Source: Atrina japonica (taxonomy: Eukaryota > Mollusca > Bivalvia > Pterioida > Pinnidae). Taken from it: a stretch of 64,000 nucleotides of DNA. The DNA is taken from the NCBI GenBank assembly GCA_030159075.1, contig BROG01000250.1, positions 124,001 through 188,000 of the forward strand. Reading direction: 5' to 3'. Under the pieces are notes generated by a model. The model had not been told where the DNA came from. It was given only the letters and a program-made list of their open reading frames with translations, and searched no databases. Positions 60,401 to 64,000 of the stretch are shown piece by piece (within the stretch, counting starts at the first letter, position 1; the number at the start of each line of letters is the position of its first letter). Made by a program: the position numbers and the translations under genes.

Positions 60401-63000
60401 AAAGTACATGTAAATGCAGTGTGTGTATATATCTAGTGATAAAAAAAACTTTCAAGGACCGATTGATACCATGTCAAACGTTCAGTCTGACTGACTGGTT
60501 AGATTGCAGACATGAATGTAGTAAAAGTAGGAAATCTTACGACAAGAATTGTTTGGATTGATTACAGGATTTGGTTGCAGTAACCAAACCAAACAATGAG
60601 TTGGCTATGAAAAATCAGCATCTCTTGTCTATATGTACATGATGTAGGTCCAATCTCAAAAGCCTGTTTTCACTTTTGTCTTATCATATGAATCAATTAC
60701 ATGTATGAATGTATCGTAGTAAGACTAAGAGGTACAATGATTTTTTTTTCACATGAATTTCAATTAAAATTTTGTTTTAATTAAATAGATATTTTGAGGT
60801 ATTCATATTTGAATCTAATTGCCAAACTTGAGAGGTTTCCATGAAGCATTTGAAATGGGTGTGGCATACTGGTAGATGATGCCGACTCCAAACATAAGCT
60901 TTCTTGCTTGAAAGTATGAGCTATCTCAACACATTCACATGAGAAAACTTTCACTACAGTTACAGGAAATGAATGAGGAAGCTAAATTTGGCATACCTTT
61001 GTATAAAGATAACAATTTATTTATACCTGCCTACAGGTGTGGTTGTTTAGTACAAAATAATGGCCTGACTGGATACATTATATGTACTACAAATAGACAA
61101 CAACCTGTGGGCCAATGTACATCAGATAGTTTTACTTGTTTATCTGTATATATTATTGACTGATTAGTTGATATAAATAAGATCAGGTGTGTTATACCTC
61201 ATTTACCTGTAATTCCAACTTTTAATCAATCATTTGATGGAAATGATTTGATAAACATTTCAGCTGGAGGCACATAATTGAACATTACGACAATTAAGTG
61301 TGATTCACTTCTACTGAAATCTTAAACATTTAAGTGTCTTGGAAATTTTTAGTAACTTTTGTGAAATATAGGATATAATTTAAATTATGTGAACTTGAAT
61401 TGTTTATCATTATTTGTCTGTACATCATCTGGGCATTGATGTAAACTTTCAGTGTGTTTCTTTCTCATGGTGTTATATACAAAGCATACTCTACCTGTGT
61501 CAGGTATATATAAATTTACTTGTATACCTGCATGATATCATATCAGGATGTAATACAGACTATTAAATCTTGTTTCATAATTCATTGTTATTTTATTATC
61601 TGACTCAGGTAATTATGTAGATTACTAGGTACATTGTAGATCAATAGCAATTACTGATACATTGTCTAGGTAATTAATTAGGGGCACCTGTTAATTAATT
61701 GATATTATTGTTATTGATGTGATATTCATTTTATAATCTGGACAAGTCTCTGCCAGTATGCTTTTATAAGTACATGTATATAGTTTTGGAGCTTACCTAC
61801 CTACCTGTACTGTTTTGTACTTCCACACGTGACATACTTATCAATCTTTATTTCCAATAACTGAAACAAGTCTACATTATGGAAATTGATACTTCATTTA
61901 TTTAGAAAGTAATCAAGTACTTTAATTGCTTCTGTGGATATAAGAAAAAATGTGTTTATGACATAACCACTGATTGGAAAATAACTTGATTTGGAACATA
62001 TCAATTATGCTTTGGTAAGTATGCACTTTGTGAAATTGAGTGTGAAATTTGATTAACTGATCATGACATACCATTTTGTATTGATTCATGGAAGTTGTAA
62101 TAAGACTTAATGTATACACGTGATGTATTTATATTTGATATTTGGAATATAATTGAAAATATATACATGTACCATATATATATATATTTTTTGTAAATAA
62201 GACCTATTTATATTGTGCATTCATACAGATATACATGTAATAATAGAAAAATACATGTATTTCAGTTTATTGGTCAAATGTAAAACTAGAGAATTATTTT
62301 TACATGGATAAGGAATATACAGCACTTGACCATGATTTACTTTGCAAAATCATATCTAATGCCATATCCGACCCAATAATCACCATTGTTCCTATAATTG
62401 CCCATCCACAGGGCCCTCTAGTTCAGATTTGCTAACCTTTTTTACACATGATCTAGCATCTTTACTGTATGTGGCCAGATGATATGGAAATGCGGACAAG
62501 AAATACATCAACTATACATGCCTTATAATAACAGAAAGAATTAACTGTGTTATGTCAGTTTGACTATACATGTATGTATTATTTGGTCCCTGTAAGCGCC
62601 CACCCTTTTTTCATAGATGTATTTTTTGTAGCAGCCATGGCAGTTAATGGGTCGAATACAGTATACCTTATAACATGACAACTAACCTTTATATGAAAGC
62701 TTAGGAATGGTGTACCATATATGTGATTTTACTTGATATACAAAGAATAGAATATCTACAAAATTTGATACTAAATGGATCATTGATAGCCCAATTGATC
62801 AGTAACACTACTAATCTGTAACATTTTACATGTACACACATAGGCCACACCAGAATACATAATCATGGCATTCTTGCCATCAATCAGCATGGCTGGTTTT
62901 CTTACCTTTAGTTGAAAGGATTATAAATAGAGTTTTGTGTCATGTTGACATGATCAGTAAGACTGCATGTACATGTACATATTTCAATATCATGTCACTC
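57498..63000. other. Intronic/intergenic AT-rich DNA rich in ACATGTA words
   Basis: (CA)n lies at about 57870-57915. A dispersed module (gtggtcgctaaagcaggttt at 59758; inverted form aaagcctgctttagtgacca near 57920) occurs twice in opposite orientation. No gene was recognised. Confidence 0.4.
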
Positions 63001-63735
63001 AGATTGGTCCCAACACATATTGAACACATTGGTCATGAAAGAGAGAAGGCTGATGTGCAAGTCCCTAATCCCAACACACACCAGCTTTACTCTAGAAGAG
63101 AGGATGGTGATGTGCATGTACATGTATCTGATCCCAATACACACTAACTTTGCCATGGAAGAGAGGAGAGTGACATGAATGTCTCTCCCAACATGCCAGT
63201 TTTACTCTGGTAGAGGAGAGGTGGATGTGTATGTCCCTCATCCCAACATGCCAGTTTTACTCTGATAGAGGAGAGTTGGATGTGTATGTACCATATCCCA
63301 ACATGCCAGTTTTACTCTGGTAGAGGAGTGGTAGATGTGTATGTCCCTCATCCCAACATGCCAGTTTTACTCTGGTAGAGGAGTGGTAGATGTGTATGTC
63401 CCTCATCCCAACATGCCAGTTTTACTCTGGTAAAGGAGTGGTAGATGTGTATGTCCCTCATCCCAACATGCCAGTTTTACTCTGGTAGAGGAGAGGTGGA
63501 TGTGTATGTCCCTCATCCCAACATGTCAGTTTTACTCTGGTAGAGGAGAGTTGGATATATATGTCCCATATCCCAACATGCCAGTTTTACTGTGGTAGAG
63601 GAGAGGTGGATATATATGTCCCATATCCCAACATGCCAGTTTCACTGTGGGAGAGGGGAAGATAATGTGAATTTTACTGATTCCAACACACCCCAGCTTT
63701 ACATGTACCTTGGGAGAAAGGAAGGTGATGTGAAC
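63000..63735 (+). repeat. 55-bp minisatellite, about 10-11 copies
   Basis: Unit: tggtagaggagaggtggatg, tgtatgtccctcatcccaac, atgccagttttactc. The copies from 63180 to 63660 are highly alike; those before 63180 and after 63660 are decayed. Not coding. Confidence 0.92.
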
Positions 63736-64000
63736 GTCAATAATGTTGACATTGTTGTGTAAACCTTTTGAACATTTCCAACTCCTTTTTAAGAATCACT
63801 CCATCACTTCTCTTCAGATTCCAACAGAAAAATTACATTGATTTTTTCGGCACATGCCCAGTACCATTATATAACACAATGTAACAGGGGTTTCCGCGGC
63901 CATGTTTTTAGAGCATCACGCTTTGAACCATGAAGTGTCTTGATATACTTTAAAAGTCCATCTACTTACAAGTATAACTTAAAATATTAAATTTCATTCC
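63736..64000. other. Window end, nothing identified
   Basis: AT-rich DNA without a recognisable gene or repeat. A short ggttt(c)cgcggccatg stretch near 63890 is not diagnostic. Confidence 0.3.

Larger units (their letters stand above)
47961..64000 (+). other. Probable large intron of the LIM-kinase-like gene
   Basis: Exon 2 stops halfway through a LIM finger, so at least one further exon must follow. I found no plausible second half (C-x2-C with WY-x2-KDG-type text) in the remaining 16 kb. Unless a very short exon was missed, the whole stretch is intronic. It is filled with the elements listed separately. Confidence 0.5.

Noticed and set aside
60939..61163. Candidate next LIM exon (contains RCGCL)
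   Set aside because: Cysteine spacing and lack of WY/KDG-type text do not fit the second half of a LIM finger.

Overview
This is AT-rich, intron- and repeat-dominated eukaryotic nuclear DNA, most likely from a bivalve mollusc. The reasons are: two families of tRNA-derived SINEs with internal Pol III boxes; a Penelope-like reverse transcriptase relic; pogo- and Tc1-type transposase relics; long (TA)n tracts; abundant ACATGTA words; an intronless Cys-loop receptor gene; and the 5' exons of a LIM-kinase-like gene. The species cannot be named from the sequence. Only two host genes can be supported; almost everything else is mobile-element debris and tandem repeat.

Layout. 0-2 kb: wreck of a LINE-type reverse transcriptase, then a Penelope-type 3' fragment and a SINE. 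2.0-16.8 kb: a large array of about eight to nine units of about 1.7 kb, unevenly diverged, with one inverted segment. The array appears to sit inside a split SINE. 16.8-20.4 kb: SINEs, including one with a clean 13-bp target duplication, and unassigned DNA. 20.4-24.8 kb: a dead pogo-like transposon whose product ended in a PHD-like finger. A Penelope-like reverse transcriptase relic bordered by (TA)n is nested within it. 25-31 kb: microsatellites, a 46/39-bp minisatellite and AT-rich intergenic DNA.

31.8-33.0 kb (minus strand): a single-exon nicotinic/Cys-loop ligand-gated channel subunit, apparently intact. 33-38.6 kb: interspersed fragments, including a foldback SINE. 38.6-44.7 kb: a satellite field whose units point one way up to about 41.1 kb and the other way after it, interrupted by two (TA)n tracts around a perfect 51-bp-arm palindrome. 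45.0-45.3 kb: an array built from two alternating 10-bp palindromes. 46.0-47.35 kb: a foldback structure enclosing an intact SINE.

47.75-47.96 kb (plus strand): first two coding exons of a LIM-kinase-like gene. No later exon was recognised, so 48-64 kb is probably its intron. It holds an LTR-like element, a Tc1 relic, small MITE-like hairpins and a 55-bp minisatellite. I saw no defence system, gene cluster or operon-like novelty. The most unusual content is structural: the 1.7-kb array, the mirror-oriented satellite field, the long palindrome and the double-palindrome array.
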